Source: an uncultured Opitutia bacterium
Lineage (GTDB): Bacteria > Verrucomicrobiota > Verrucomicrobiia > Opitutales > Opitutaceae
Direction: 5' to 3'
Length of the DNA stretch: 37,772 nucleotides
Assembly (NCBI GenBank): GCA_903925425.1
Contig: CAIYFD010000326.1
Span: forward strand, 1 to 37,772
Position 1 is the stretch's first letter. Each line of letters begins with the position of its first letter. Below the pieces are notes generated by a model. That model did not search any database and was not told the origin of the DNA. It saw only the letters and a program-made list of their open reading frames with translations. The position numbers were made by a program, and so were the translations under genes. Below, one piece after another: positions 15,966-23,287 of the stretch.

Positions 15966-16709
15966 CTATTTGGCCGGCTCGGACTTGGGAGCCGGCTTGG
16001 AGTCGGCCGCGCCCGGACCCTCCACCGTGAGGGCGAGGCGGTCCAATTCCCGGGCCAGCGCACTGAGCTGGATGCTCATCGGGCTGAGCCCCTCGGTCAG
16101 GGCGATGAACTTGTCGCGCCGCACGAGGAGAAGGGTCTTGGTCATCGCCTTCTGTTTTTCATCCAGGGAGTAGTTCGTGACGTAATTGTCCAACCGGTTG
16201 TTGACGGAAAGCATCCGGGCCACGTCGTTCAGCGGCTGGCGTCGGAGACCCTCGATTTCACCTTCGCTGAGCGGCCTCGGCTCGGACGACTTGTCGGCCA
16301 CGTGGGCGTCGCCCCCCTTGGTGTCCGCCGGCCTGTTGTCGCCGCCCCTGCCCTCAGGGCCCCGACCACCGGGGCCGCCGCGACCATTGAATCTCCGTTG
16401 GTTCTCGGTCCACACCTCGAGCTGTTTGGGCCTCAGGAGCGCGGTGAAGTCCGCGTCAAAATCGCTGTCGAGACCCGCGACGCCCTTGCGAAAGACCTCA
16501 CTGCCCGCGCTGACCTGCTTAACCAAGGTGACAAAATCAGCCCGGGGAGGACCCCGCCGGGCCGGAGTCGGCCCCGCCTTGGAATCGCCCACGCCGAGCA
16601 CGACGGGCGGCGGCGGAACCGGCTGGACGCTTTCCGTCCAAAGCCGGGCCCCAAAGCCGGCCGCGAACACGGCGACCGTGAAGAAAACAATCAGTAGGCG
16701 CTGGTTCAT
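15966..16709 (-). CDS. Membrane-anchored protein of ECF operon, Spy/CpxP-like
   Basis: 247 residues from ATG 16709, whose ATGA overlaps the previous gene's stop. One N-terminal membrane segment (LLIVFFTVAVFAAGFGARLW) and no clear cleavage site, so it is probably anchored with the bulk in the periplasm. Two LTxxQ-like stretches, FTALLRPKQLEVW and YSLDEKQKAMTKTLL, recall Spy/CpxP-type periplasmic proteins. A Gly/Arg-rich insert (GRGGPGGRGPEGRGG) lies between them. As third gene of a sigma/anti-sigma operon, a sensory or chaperone role in envelope stress fits, but this is inferred; the family match is weak. Confidence 0.7.
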   Translation of the reverse strand: MNQRLLIVFFTVAVFAAGFGARLWTESVQPVPPPPVVLGVGDSKAGPTPARRGPPRADFVTLVKQVSAGSEVFRKGVAGLDSDFDADFTALLRPKQLEVWTENQRRFNGRGGPGGRGPEGRGGDNRPADTKGGDAHVADKSSEPRPLSEGEIEGLRRQPLNDVARMLSVNNRLDNYVTNYSLDEKQKAMTKTLLLVRRDKFIALTEGLSPMSIQLSALARELDRLALTVEGPGAADSKPAPKSEPAK

Positions 16710-17074
16710 TGCCTCAGACCGAAATATTGGGACTCCGCCGTGAGCGGCTCCCATTGGGCGAGGTTCGTCTCGTCCTGCAACCGGGTTGAGCGGTCATGAA
16801 AATAGAACACGGCCGCGAGGCAGAGGGCCAGGGTCGCACTGCCCAGCGCAAGTTGTCCCACCCACAAGGGGCGCTCGAAACGCGCCCGCACCGCCAGCAT
16901 CACCCGGTTGGCAAATCCCAAGCGCAGCTGGTCGGCCGCGACCTCGTGCAGCTCGCGCCACGCCTCTTCCGACGGCCCGCGGCTCACGTGCAGCACCCGA
17001 CCGGCAAAGTCACCCCGCAACTGGTCGGCGCCGCGCTGCTGCAGCAGGTGCCAGGCATTGGATTCGTCTTTCAT
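16706..17074 (-). CDS. Putative anti-sigma factor, single membrane segment
   Basis: 122 residues with a cytoplasmic N-terminal part of about 70 residues, one membrane helix (LWVGQLALGSATLALCLAAVF) and a short outer tail. It starts by ATGA overlap with the ECF sigma gene and ends by ATGA overlap with the Spy-like gene, giving tight coupling. There is no zinc-binding HxxxCxxC motif, so it is not a ZAS-type anti-sigma. The assignment as anti-sigma rests on position and topology; the sequence itself is not recognised. Confidence 0.65.
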   Translation of the reverse strand: MKDESNAWHLLQQRGADQLRGDFAGRVLHVSRGPSEEAWRELHEVAADQLRLGFANRVMLAVRARFERPLWVGQLALGSATLALCLAAVFYFHDRSTRLQDETNLAQWEPLTAESQYFGLRQ

Positions 17075-17625
17075 GATTCGTGTTCGCTTTTCGGTTGGTA
17101 GAACTCACGCAGGCGTTCCCGCGCGCGGTACAGCCGGGCCTTCACCACCACAACGCTCGTACCGGTGATTTCCGCCATCTCGACCTGGCTGCGACCCTCC
17201 TGCGCGAGGGCCAGCAAGGCCCTTTCCGCCGGTCGCAGGCGCGACAGGGCGTGCCGCAGGGCGTCGAGCTCCTCCGAGTCCACGGCCCCCGCGGGCTCCG
17301 CCACCTCGGAATGCTCGGCCGCGAACGGCACGAAGATCCGCCGCAGGCGTTCCCGCCGCAGGTGGTCGATGCAGACATTCCGGGCCAGCCGGAAGAGCCA
17401 GGCCTCGAACTGCGCCGGCGCCTGCAGGCCGGCGATAGCCCGGACCATCTTGATGAAAACCAGCTGACAAAGATCCTCCACGCAGTCGCTCCGGCCCGTG
17501 ACCACATAGACAAACCCCGCAACCCGCCGCTGGTAGGACACGATCAGCTCGCGCAGGGCGGACTGGTCGCCCTGCTGTGCGGAGCGCACACTCGCTTCGA
17601 GTGTGCTGGTTTGCGTGGTTTCCAT
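17071..17625 (-). CDS. ECF-family RNA polymerase sigma factor
   Basis: 184 residues. Region 2 (about 15-95) has the core-binding segment YVVTGRSDCVEDLCQLVFIK followed by FEAWLFRLARNVCIDHLRRE, the RpoE-like -10 recognition helix. Region 4 (about 120-175) has ALSRLRPAERALLALA and the HTH SQVEMAEITGTSVVVVKARLYRARE-type pattern. No region 1.1 or 3, as expected for ECF. AGGT lies just before the ATG. It is the first gene of the ECF operon and diverges from the lipoprotein gene at 17735; ECF factors normally activate their own promoter, which should lie in 17626-17734. Confidence 0.93.
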   Translation of the reverse strand: METTQTSTLEASVRSAQQGDQSALRELIVSYQRRVAGFVYVVTGRSDCVEDLCQLVFIKMVRAIAGLQAPAQFEAWLFRLARNVCIDHLRRERLRRIFVPFAAEHSEVAEPAGAVDSEELDALRHALSRLRPAERALLALAQEGRSQVEMAEITGTSVVVVKARLYRARERLREFYQPKSEHES

Positions 17626-17665
17626 ACCTAGTCATGGGAAGTTAGCGGCTTGACGGACGAGACTG

Positions 17666-17686
17666 CCCCGAGTTGCGGGGTTTTTT
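17666..17686 (+). terminator. Terminator-shaped hairpin in lipoprotein leader
   Basis: CCCCG (17666-17670) / CGGGG (17676-17680) with loop AGTTG, followed by six T on the plus strand. No plus-strand gene ends upstream, so it would act on a leader transcript of the lipoprotein gene, or on stray transcription from the ECF region. A stem of only 5 bp makes it a moderate terminator. Confidence 0.5.
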
Positions 17687-17734
17687 GCTAGCCGAACCGC
17701 TACTTTCCCTCTGACATCTGGTCCCATCACCCCC

Positions 17735-18409
17735 ATGACTCAAGTTCGATCCGAGCGCCGACCCCTCTTCCGCAATGCCTTCATTGCCGGGCTCTTTCTA
17801 GCCTTGCTGGCGGGCTGTGCCTCCAACCCCGGCCACAAGACGACCGTCATCGGCAAGGTCGCCGCGGACGAGGAAACCCGCCCGGTGGCCATGCTGGGGG
17901 AGGAAAAGTTCTTCGGCGGCCAACTTAACGCGGTTGTCACGGTCAGCCAGGGCCTCGACGGCCTCACGCGCCGCGGCGGCTGGCGCACCCTCGGGCGCAC
18001 CCGGGCCGATGCCCCCGATCTGCAGGACGTCTTCAGCCGCGAACTCAACGACCCGGAGAAAAACGACATTGGCCAGACCATCAATAAAATGGTGGCCCTC
18101 CAGGTCACGGGCAGCCCGCTGCCCCCGGTTTTGCTGCGCGTGCAATTGAGCAACAGCGGGGCCGATCCCGTCGAGGTGGCCATCGATCTCTTTAAGTCCT
18201 ACCTCGGCGACTTCGCCGTGCGCCCGACGTCTGTCACCGTGCCGGCCGCTGGCCGCGCCAGCCCCGAGGGCATGTCTTCCCGGCTGGGAGTCACCTCGAA
18301 TGAGATTCCCGTGACCCTCACCCTGACCGTGGGTGGCAAAACCGAGAGCCACATCATCATGGTGAAGAACGTCGTGGTGGATCCCGCTCCGGCTCCGGCC
18401 AAGAAGTAG
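17735..18409 (+). CDS. Lipoprotein of unknown function
   Basis: 224 residues. Type II signal peptide with lipobox LLAGC (Cys28) after a hydrophobic stretch FIAGLFLALLAG. Ser follows Ala after the Cys rather than Asp, so outer-membrane sorting is possible. The mature domain has regular beta-like stretches (LLRVQLSNSGADPVEVAIDL, VPVTLTLTVGG-like), suggesting an Ig-like beta sandwich about 110 residues long at the C-terminus. No known family recognised. It is divergent from the ECF sigma gene and may belong to its regulon; a repeat element follows five bases after its stop. Confidence 0.8.
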   Translation: MTQVRSERRPLFRNAFIAGLFLALLAGCASNPGHKTTVIGKVAADEETRPVAMLGEEKFFGGQLNAVVTVSQGLDGLTRRGGWRTLGRTRADAPDLQDVFSRELNDPEKNDIGQTINKMVALQVTGSPLPPVLLRVQLSNSGADPVEVAIDLFKSYLGDFAVRPTSVTVPAAGRASPEGMSSRLGVTSNEIPVTLTLTVGGKTESHIIMVKNVVVDPAPAPAKK

Positions 18410-18413
18410 GCGC

Positions 18414-18484
18414 GGTAGGGCGGGTCACTCCGTGACCGCCACGATGATAATCTGAACGGCGGCGAGCGGAGGCGCCGCCCTGCC
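18414..18484. repeat. GTAGGG-type palindromic repeat, copy 3
   Basis: GGTAGGGC (18414-18421), inner hairpin GGTCAC-TCC-GTGACC (18423-18437), a spacer with CGATGAT, second hairpin GGCGGCG / CGCCGCC (18458-18479) and closing CTGCC. It separates the convergent lipoprotein and PAS kinase genes. Confidence 0.75.
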
Positions 18485-18496
18485 GGGATTCCCGCC

Positions 18497-19675
18497 TCAG
18501 CTCGCCAGCATCCGCACGCGGCGGTCCTTGCGCGGGAACTGCAGGGTGACGACCGTGCCAACGCCTTCCTTGCTTTCCACGCCGACTTGCCCGCCGTGGC
18601 TGCGCATGATGCGGCGCACGATCATGAGGCCCAGCCCGTGACCGCCGGCCTTGGTGGTGTGGTACGGCTCGAACAGCCGCAGCAGGTCCTCCTGCTTGAT
18701 CCCGGATCCACTGTCCGCGAACAACAGATAGACCGAGTCGTCGTCCGACCGCGAACGGATGCGGAGCCGCCCGCCCGGCTGCATCGCCTCCATCGCGTTC
18801 TTGTTCACGTTGAAAAATACCTGCTTGAGCTGGTTGCGATCGGCCATGATCAGCGGGAGCGCGTGCGGCGTCTCCGCCTCCACCGCCACGCCGCGGTCGG
18901 CAAACTCCTGCTGCTGGAAGCGCAGCACCTCGGCGAGCACCTCCGAGACATCGGTCTCGGCGAGGTCGGGGGGGCGCGGCCGGATCGCCTCAAGGAAATT
19001 GCTGATGATGCCGTCGAGCCGGCGCACCTCGTCACGACAAATCCCGACGGACGCCGAAAGGTCCTCGATGTCCTTGCCCGCCTTCAGCTTCTTGAGCTTC
19101 CGCTCCAGGAGCTGCAGGTGGATCGTCAGCGAATTGAGCGGATTGCCGAGTTCGTGGGCCACCCCGGCCGCGAGCAGGAGGATCGATGACGTGCGCTCGT
19201 CCTCGATGCGCTGCTCGGTGCTGCGCTTGTCGCCGGTGATGTCGGACAGGATGACCACATGCCGCGGCGGGCCGCTCCGGCCGTCGGGATGAAAGGGCAC
19301 GAGGTTCAGCCGCACCGTCCGCGGCTCCGGGTAGGTCAGCTCGAATTCGCGGGCGACCACGGGCAAGGCGCCGCCCTCGGACACCTCGTCGCCAGCGGAC
19401 AGGCTCGGCAGCAAACCGGGCACCAGCCGCCAGAGCGTCTGACCCGCCAACTCGTCGCCGCCGACCGCGATCAGCCGCTCTGCGGCCGTGTTGGCGTACT
19501 CGATGGTACCGGCGCCATTGATCACGAGCACGCCCTCCTGGAGCGTGTTGAAGACCTGCTCGAAGATCCCGCGCTCCCGGGCGAGGCGCTGGACCAGGTT
19601 CGCCAAGTTGACTGAATCCAACGAATCCAGCCGGCCAAGGACGCGATCGAGGGAGGAGTGCTTCTTGCCGGCCAT
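18497..19675 (-). CDS. Soluble PAS-domain histidine kinase (NtrB/PrsK-like)
   Basis: 392 residues, no membrane segment. A coiled N-terminus leads to a PAS domain (about 35-150; FNTLQEGVLVINGAGTIEYA). HisKA has phospho-acceptor His174 in AAGVAHELGNPLNSL, the NtrB-type H box. HATPase_c has N box FFNVNKNAMEAM, G1 FADSGSGI, F box LFEPYHTTKAGG and G2 GHGLGLMIV. The H box and TKxxG pattern are those of kinases pairing with sigma-54 regulators, and the nearest such regulator is at 14539-15915, so pairing is likely but not proven. It is followed after 54 bp by rnhB in the same direction (upstream in transcription). Confidence 0.92.
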   Translation of the reverse strand: MAGKKHSSLDRVLGRLDSLDSVNLANLVQRLARERGIFEQVFNTLQEGVLVINGAGTIEYANTAAERLIAVGGDELAGQTLWRLVPGLLPSLSAGDEVSEGGALPVVAREFELTYPEPRTVRLNLVPFHPDGRSGPPRHVVILSDITGDKRSTEQRIEDERTSSILLLAAGVAHELGNPLNSLTIHLQLLERKLKKLKAGKDIEDLSASVGICRDEVRRLDGIISNFLEAIRPRPPDLAETDVSEVLAEVLRFQQQEFADRGVAVEAETPHALPLIMADRNQLKQVFFNVNKNAMEAMQPGGRLRIRSRSDDDSVYLLFADSGSGIKQEDLLRLFEPYHTTKAGGHGLGLMIVRRIMRSHGGQVGVESKEGVGTVVTLQFPRKDRRVRMLAS

Positions 19676-19729
19676 GGGCGGGGGTTTTGGTGGAGGTGAA
19701 AGACGGGGTCAATCATCCCCCGGCGCCTG

Positions 19730-20488
19730 TCACTCCGCCAAAAAGTCCTGCTGCCCCGGATCAACCCGCCCGGCGAGGAGCTTGCGCAGGAAAAGCTCCC
19801 GGTGCTGCGGGCAGCGGCCGATCCGCAGCACCGCATCGCGGTGATCGTCGGTCCCGTAACCCTTGTGGCGGTCAAAACCGTAGCCGGGGTATTTCACGGC
19901 CAGCTCGGTCATCAGCCGGTCGCGAGTCACCTTCGCCACGATCGAGGCCATCGCAATGCAGAGCGAGCGGGCGTCGCCGTTGACGAGGCCGGTGTGCGGG
20001 TACGGGAAGTGGCGGAGGGGCAGGCCGTCGACCAGGATGCGGGCGGAGACCGTCGGCTGGAAATTCGCGATCTCGTCGGCCGAGGAAAACAGGTCAGGCT
20101 CGGTCTTCCGGGCAAAGGCGTCCGGCGGATAGATGCCCTCGAGCGCACGGCGCATCGCGAGCTTGGTCGCCCCGAGGATGTTGAACTGCTCGATCTCCTC
20201 CACCCCGGCCACGCCGAAGTGCGCGTGGATCTGGCCGGTGGCGGCCAGTTCCTCGAACTCGGCCCAAAGCTCCTCACGCTGGGCCGCCTCGAGTTGCTTC
20301 GAGTCGTTAACCCGGCCGCCGCGGCCCACCGCCCAGCGGCCTTCGAGGAATTCCCGCGTGACCAGCACGGCCCCCGCCACCACCGGGCCGGCCAGCGCGC
20401 CGCGCCCGGCCTCGTCCACGCCGATCAGGCCGAAGACACCCTCGATCTGCTTGAGGTCGAACCCGCGGAGCTGGCGGCGCTTCGGCAT
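19730..20488 (-). CDS. rnhB: Ribonuclease HII
   Basis: 252 residues from ATG 20488; the frame is open further but the family motif normally begins near residue 20. It cleaves the RNA strand of RNA/DNA hybrids and starts ribonucleotide excision repair. Catalytic acids Asp25-Glu26 lie in LIGVDEAGRGALAGPVVA; NDSKQL and SIVAKVTRDRLM are also conserved, as is the GYGFDRHKGYGT segment with its H-K-G-Y-G-T motif. There is an insertion of about 25 residues (DAFARKTEPDLFSSADEIAN) between the first and middle motifs. It lies 16 bp downstream of rnhC, in the same operon. Confidence 0.95.
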   Translation of the reverse strand: MPKRRQLRGFDLKQIEGVFGLIGVDEAGRGALAGPVVAGAVLVTREFLEGRWAVGRGGRVNDSKQLEAAQREELWAEFEELAATGQIHAHFGVAGVEEIEQFNILGATKLAMRRALEGIYPPDAFARKTEPDLFSSADEIANFQPTVSARILVDGLPLRHFPYPHTGLVNGDARSLCIAMASIVAKVTRDRLMTELAVKYPGYGFDRHKGYGTDDHRDAVLRIGRCPQHRELFLRKLLAGRVDPGQQDFLAE

Positions 20489-20504
20489 GGGCGAATGAGG
20501 CCGC

Positions 20505-21524
20505 TCAGAGGTGCTTGAACTCGGTCTTTTCCCGCGGCACGGGCAGCGGGAGTTCGTCAAGCTTGCCTTCGGCCAGCACGACCTCGTAAGCCGTGCGGAA
20601 ATGGAGCTTGGCGAAGTCGCCCAGCGCGCGCGCGCCGAACTGCCGCATGATCTCCGCCGCCTGCACCTTCACCTGCGCGCTGGCGCCTTTCTGCAGCTTG
20701 GCCCCGAATTTCTGCGAGAGTGCGTGCATCTGGCGGACGTACTCGGCCCGGGCCACGATGGAGGCAGCGGCGACCACCGGGTCCTCTTCCGCCTTGGTGC
20801 GCATCCGAAGATCAAAGCCCTCCGGCCGCAACTTCTTCAGCTCACGCTGCACGAGCGGCTGCTCGCTGAACTGGTCGAGCAAACCCCACGGCACGGTCTT
20901 GCGGTCGAGCGCGTTTTTCAGCGCCGTGGCGTGCTGCCACGCGAGGAGCTTGTTCAGGCTCTGGTACGGCCGGCTCATCAGCTCGTTATACCGGGCCATG
21001 GTGTGACAGAAGCAGGTCTCGGCCACCGCGCCCTTGGTCGTGCGGATCAGGCGGTCGAGTTCGAGAATCTTGCTTTCGGCCATCTTTTTCGAGTCCTGCG
21101 CGCCGGCCTTGCGCCAGGTCTCGATGGCGTCCTTGTCGGCGATCACCGTCGCCGCAATCACGGGACCGAAGAAGTCGCCCTTGCCGCTCTCGTCGAGGCC
21201 CGCGTGCGACTCAAACCAGTCAGGATGCAACACTTCGTCATAGCCGAGCTTCGCCGCGCCCGTGATCTCGGGTTCGATCACGTCGCGCACGAAGTCCTCG
21301 GTACCCTTGCCGGCGATGACGACCTTCCCGCTGGTGTACGCGCTGACGTTCACCTTGAGGTGATCGGCCCGATAGGCGAAGCGGGTGTAGCCCACCTCGA
21401 ACGGGGTCCAGCCCTTCGCCGCGAGCAGCGCGCCGAGTTTCGCCATCTGCTCGTCGGTGAGCTTGACGGTGTAGGAGGCGATTTTCTTCGGCTGGTCTTC
21501 GTCTCCAGCGGTCGGCTTGGGCAT
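20505..21524 (-). CDS. rnhC: Ribonuclease HIII
   Basis: 339 residues from ATG 21524; an upstream in-frame ATG at 21641 would run through repeat DNA. An N-terminal TBP-like substrate-binding domain (about 15-95, with FEVGYTRFAYRAD and VNVSAYTSGKVVIAGKGTED-type features) distinguishes HIII from HII. The catalytic domain starts with LDESGKGDFFGPVIAA (Asp111, Glu112); Asp and SKK follow in AQDSKKMAE, and ASIVAR is present near the C-terminal third. It acts on RNA/DNA hybrids in the cytoplasm. It is the first gene of a tandem with rnhB, 16 bp apart. Confidence 0.95.
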   Translation of the reverse strand: MPKPTAGDEDQPKKIASYTVKLTDEQMAKLGALLAAKGWTPFEVGYTRFAYRADHLKVNVSAYTSGKVVIAGKGTEDFVRDVIEPEITGAAKLGYDEVLHPDWFESHAGLDESGKGDFFGPVIAATVIADKDAIETWRKAGAQDSKKMAESKILELDRLIRTTKGAVAETCFCHTMARYNELMSRPYQSLNKLLAWQHATALKNALDRKTVPWGLLDQFSEQPLVQRELKKLRPEGFDLRMRTKAEEDPVVAAASIVARAEYVRQMHALSQKFGAKLQKGASAQVKVQAAEIMRQFGARALGDFAKLHFRTAYEVVLAEGKLDELPLPVPREKTEFKHL

Positions 21525-21571
21525 GGGTCCATGGCCACAAAAACCGCGAGCTGACTCAATGGTGAATTGCG

Positions 21572-21606
21572 GGATGGCCGCAAAAAGGCGCAAGAGGCGC
21601 AAAAAC
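21572..21606. repeat. GCGCAA-rich dispersed repeat, copy 1
   Basis: ATGGCCGCAAAAAGGCGCAA followed by GAGGCGCAAAAACGGAA. The inverse orientation occurs at 34445-34483 (CCCTTTTGCGCTTCTTGCGC and CATTTCGCGGCCA). It lies in the 290-bp region between rnhC and mutY. Confidence 0.65.
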
Positions 21607-21621
21607 GGAACGAACCCCCTG

Positions 21622-21726
21622 AGATTTTGCCACCGCGGCACCGAGACGCAGAACCCCGCCTTTTGGTTTGGGTTCCAAACCCCAAATCATTTGACCTCGG
21701 TGTCTCTGCGGCTCTGTGGCGAAATC
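21622..21726. repeat. CACAGAGG-type long palindrome, copy 1
   Basis: The left arm starting GATTTTGCCACCGCGGCACC (21622) and the right arm ending in CTCTGTGGCGAAATC (21726) are imperfect inverted copies. An inner hairpin GGTTTGG-GTT-CCAAACC (21665-21681) sits between them. The second copy is at 33376-33500. The rest of the gap (21727-21814) has no other clear structure, but its last 30 bp (CTTTTCGTGGTGTCCGTGGC) resemble sequence at 23240-23272. Confidence 0.7.
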
Positions 21727-21814
21727 TTCCGTGCGCCTCCTGCCTTTTGGCGGCCAAAGGAATTCCGTGACGATTGGTTGCGGCTTTATCACGTCGTCTC
21801 TTTTCGTGGTGTCC

Positions 21815-22852
21815 GTGGCCAAGTCCCCCACTCAACTCATTGCCGCAAAAACCCGCTTCCGGCGGGCGCTGCTGGACTGGTATCGCGCCCACGCCCGGCC
21901 CCTGCCGTGGCGGGAGGCGCCGTCGCTCTACCGGACGGTGGTGAGCGAGTTCATGCTCCAGCAGACGCAGGTGAAGACGATGCTGCCCTATTTCGCGCGC
22001 TGGCAGACGGAGTTCCCCAACTTCGCAGCGCTGGCCGCCGCGCCTGAGTCGCGCGTGCTGCGGCTCTGGGAGGGGCTCGGGTACTACTCCCGCGCCCGCA
22101 ATCTGCACCGTCTCGCCCGGGCCATCGCCGATCTGCCGTCTCCGCCAACGACCCCGGCGGAATGGCGCGAGCTGCCGGGAGTCGGCCCATACACCGCCGC
22201 TGCGATCACCAGCATTTCATTCCGCGCGCCGGTCGCCTGCGTCGACGGCAACGTGGTGCGCATCCTCGCCCGGCTCACCGCCAACCCAAAGCGCTTCCCC
22301 GATAGCGCGACCGCCGCGAAGGTCTTCACTCCGCTCGCCAATGCGCTGCTGAATCCGGCCGATCCCGGCGACCACAACCAGGCCATGATGGAACTCGGCG
22401 CCACGATCTGCGCGCGCCAGAACCCACGCTGCGGGGAGTGCCCCGTAAAATCTTTCTGCGCCGCCGCCAAGGCCGGCGCCCCGGAGAAATTTTCCCGCTT
22501 CGCCGCCAAGCAGATCGAAAAGCGCGACGTCGTCCGCGTGTGGTGCCGCCGCGGCCAGACCCTCCTGCTCCACCGCGCCTCCGCCACCGCGCGCCGCCTC
22601 GCCGGCCAGCATGAACTCCCAACTGCGGAGCAATTTGGATTGCCCGCGACGGTGGTCAGCGGCGGGAAGCTGCTCGGCCAAAAGACCCGCAGCATCACGC
22701 GCTACCGGATCCGCGAAACCATCCACGCGTGCAAACCACCGGCTGACTCTTTCCCCGCCGGCCTCGTCTGGGTCCCACTCACCGAGCTGGAACACCTCAC
22801 CCTCTCCGGCCCCCACCGCCGTTGGGTCACGGAGCTGCTGTCGGCAACGTGA
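21815..22852 (+). CDS. mutY: A/G-specific adenine glycosylase
   Basis: 345 residues from GTG 21815, chosen because upstream in-frame starts lie in repeat DNA. It removes adenine mispaired with 8-oxoguanine. The catalytic Glu45 lies in SEFMLQQTQVKTMLPYF; the helix-hairpin-helix is LPGVGPYTA and the catalytic Asp144 is in ACVDGNVVRIL. The 4Fe-4S cluster ligands C-x6-C-x2-C-x5-C are intact (Cys199, 206, 209, 215; CARQNPRCGECPVKSFC). A C-terminal NUDIX-like 8-oxoG recognition domain follows (about 240-345). It is divergent from rnhC and its 3' end overlaps the convergent ASCH gene by 26 bp. Confidence 0.95.
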   Translation: MAKSPTQLIAAKTRFRRALLDWYRAHARPLPWREAPSLYRTVVSEFMLQQTQVKTMLPYFARWQTEFPNFAALAAAPESRVLRLWEGLGYYSRARNLHRLARAIADLPSPPTTPAEWRELPGVGPYTAAAITSISFRAPVACVDGNVVRILARLTANPKRFPDSATAAKVFTPLANALLNPADPGDHNQAMMELGATICARQNPRCGECPVKSFCAAAKAGAPEKFSRFAAKQIEKRDVVRVWCRRGQTLLLHRASATARRLAGQHELPTAEQFGLPATVVSGGKLLGQKTRSITRYRIRETIHACKPPADSFPAGLVWVPLTELEHLTLSGPHRRWVTELLSAT

Positions 22853-23189
22853 CCTCGTAGATCCTCAACCGGGCGGGCACGCGGACCGGCTGGGACAAGC
22901 CACGCACATTCGCGAGTTCCCAAGCCAACCAGCCTGGTTCCCACTGCGTGGCACCTGATGCCTCAAGGTCGCTCGCGGCCCACGGCCTGACCGCCACGAC
23001 ATCGACCAAAGCAAGGGCGATCCCGTCCGGATCCTCAGGCATCCGCTCCGCATCCAAGCGATGCCGATTCTGTACGATCAAAAGATCCTTCAGCGGCAAC
23101 GACTCCGGACTCCAACGGCGAATCTCCAGCCGCTTCGTCCCTGCCACCATCAAGTCTCCGGCCGGGAACACGACAGATAGAGCCTTCAC
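22827..23189 (-). CDS. ASCH-domain protein
   Basis: 120 residues. The start MKALSVVFPAGDLMVAGTKR followed by LEIRRWSP fits the ASCH fold (hydrophobic 'P-x-a-x-x-I/M-x-x-G-x-K-x-x-E-x-R'). The later strand KDLLIVQNRHRL is typical. ASCH proteins bind RNA or modified nucleosides and some hydrolyse acetylated cytidine, but the substrate here is not known. Its end overlaps the mutY end by 26 bp on the opposite strand. Confidence 0.75.
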   Translation of the reverse strand: MKALSVVFPAGDLMVAGTKRLEIRRWSPESLPLKDLLIVQNRHRLDAERMPEDPDGIALALVDVVAVRPWAASDLEASGATQWEPGWLAWELANVRGLSQPVRVPARLRIYEVTLPTAAP

Positions 23190-23287
23190 CTCAAATCCCT
23201 CCGGTGGGTTCCGTGGGCAGACAATCCGATGCTTTCCATCCGCTTTTCGCGTCTTTCAGGTGTTTCGTGGGCCAATCCGATCCCGCC
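23190..23287. other. Intergenic, repeat-like
   Basis: Contains CGCTTTTCGCGTCTTTCAGG and GTGTTTCGTGGGCCA (23237-23272), TTTCGTG-rich DNA similar in style to the mutY leader. No gene seen. Confidence 0.4.
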
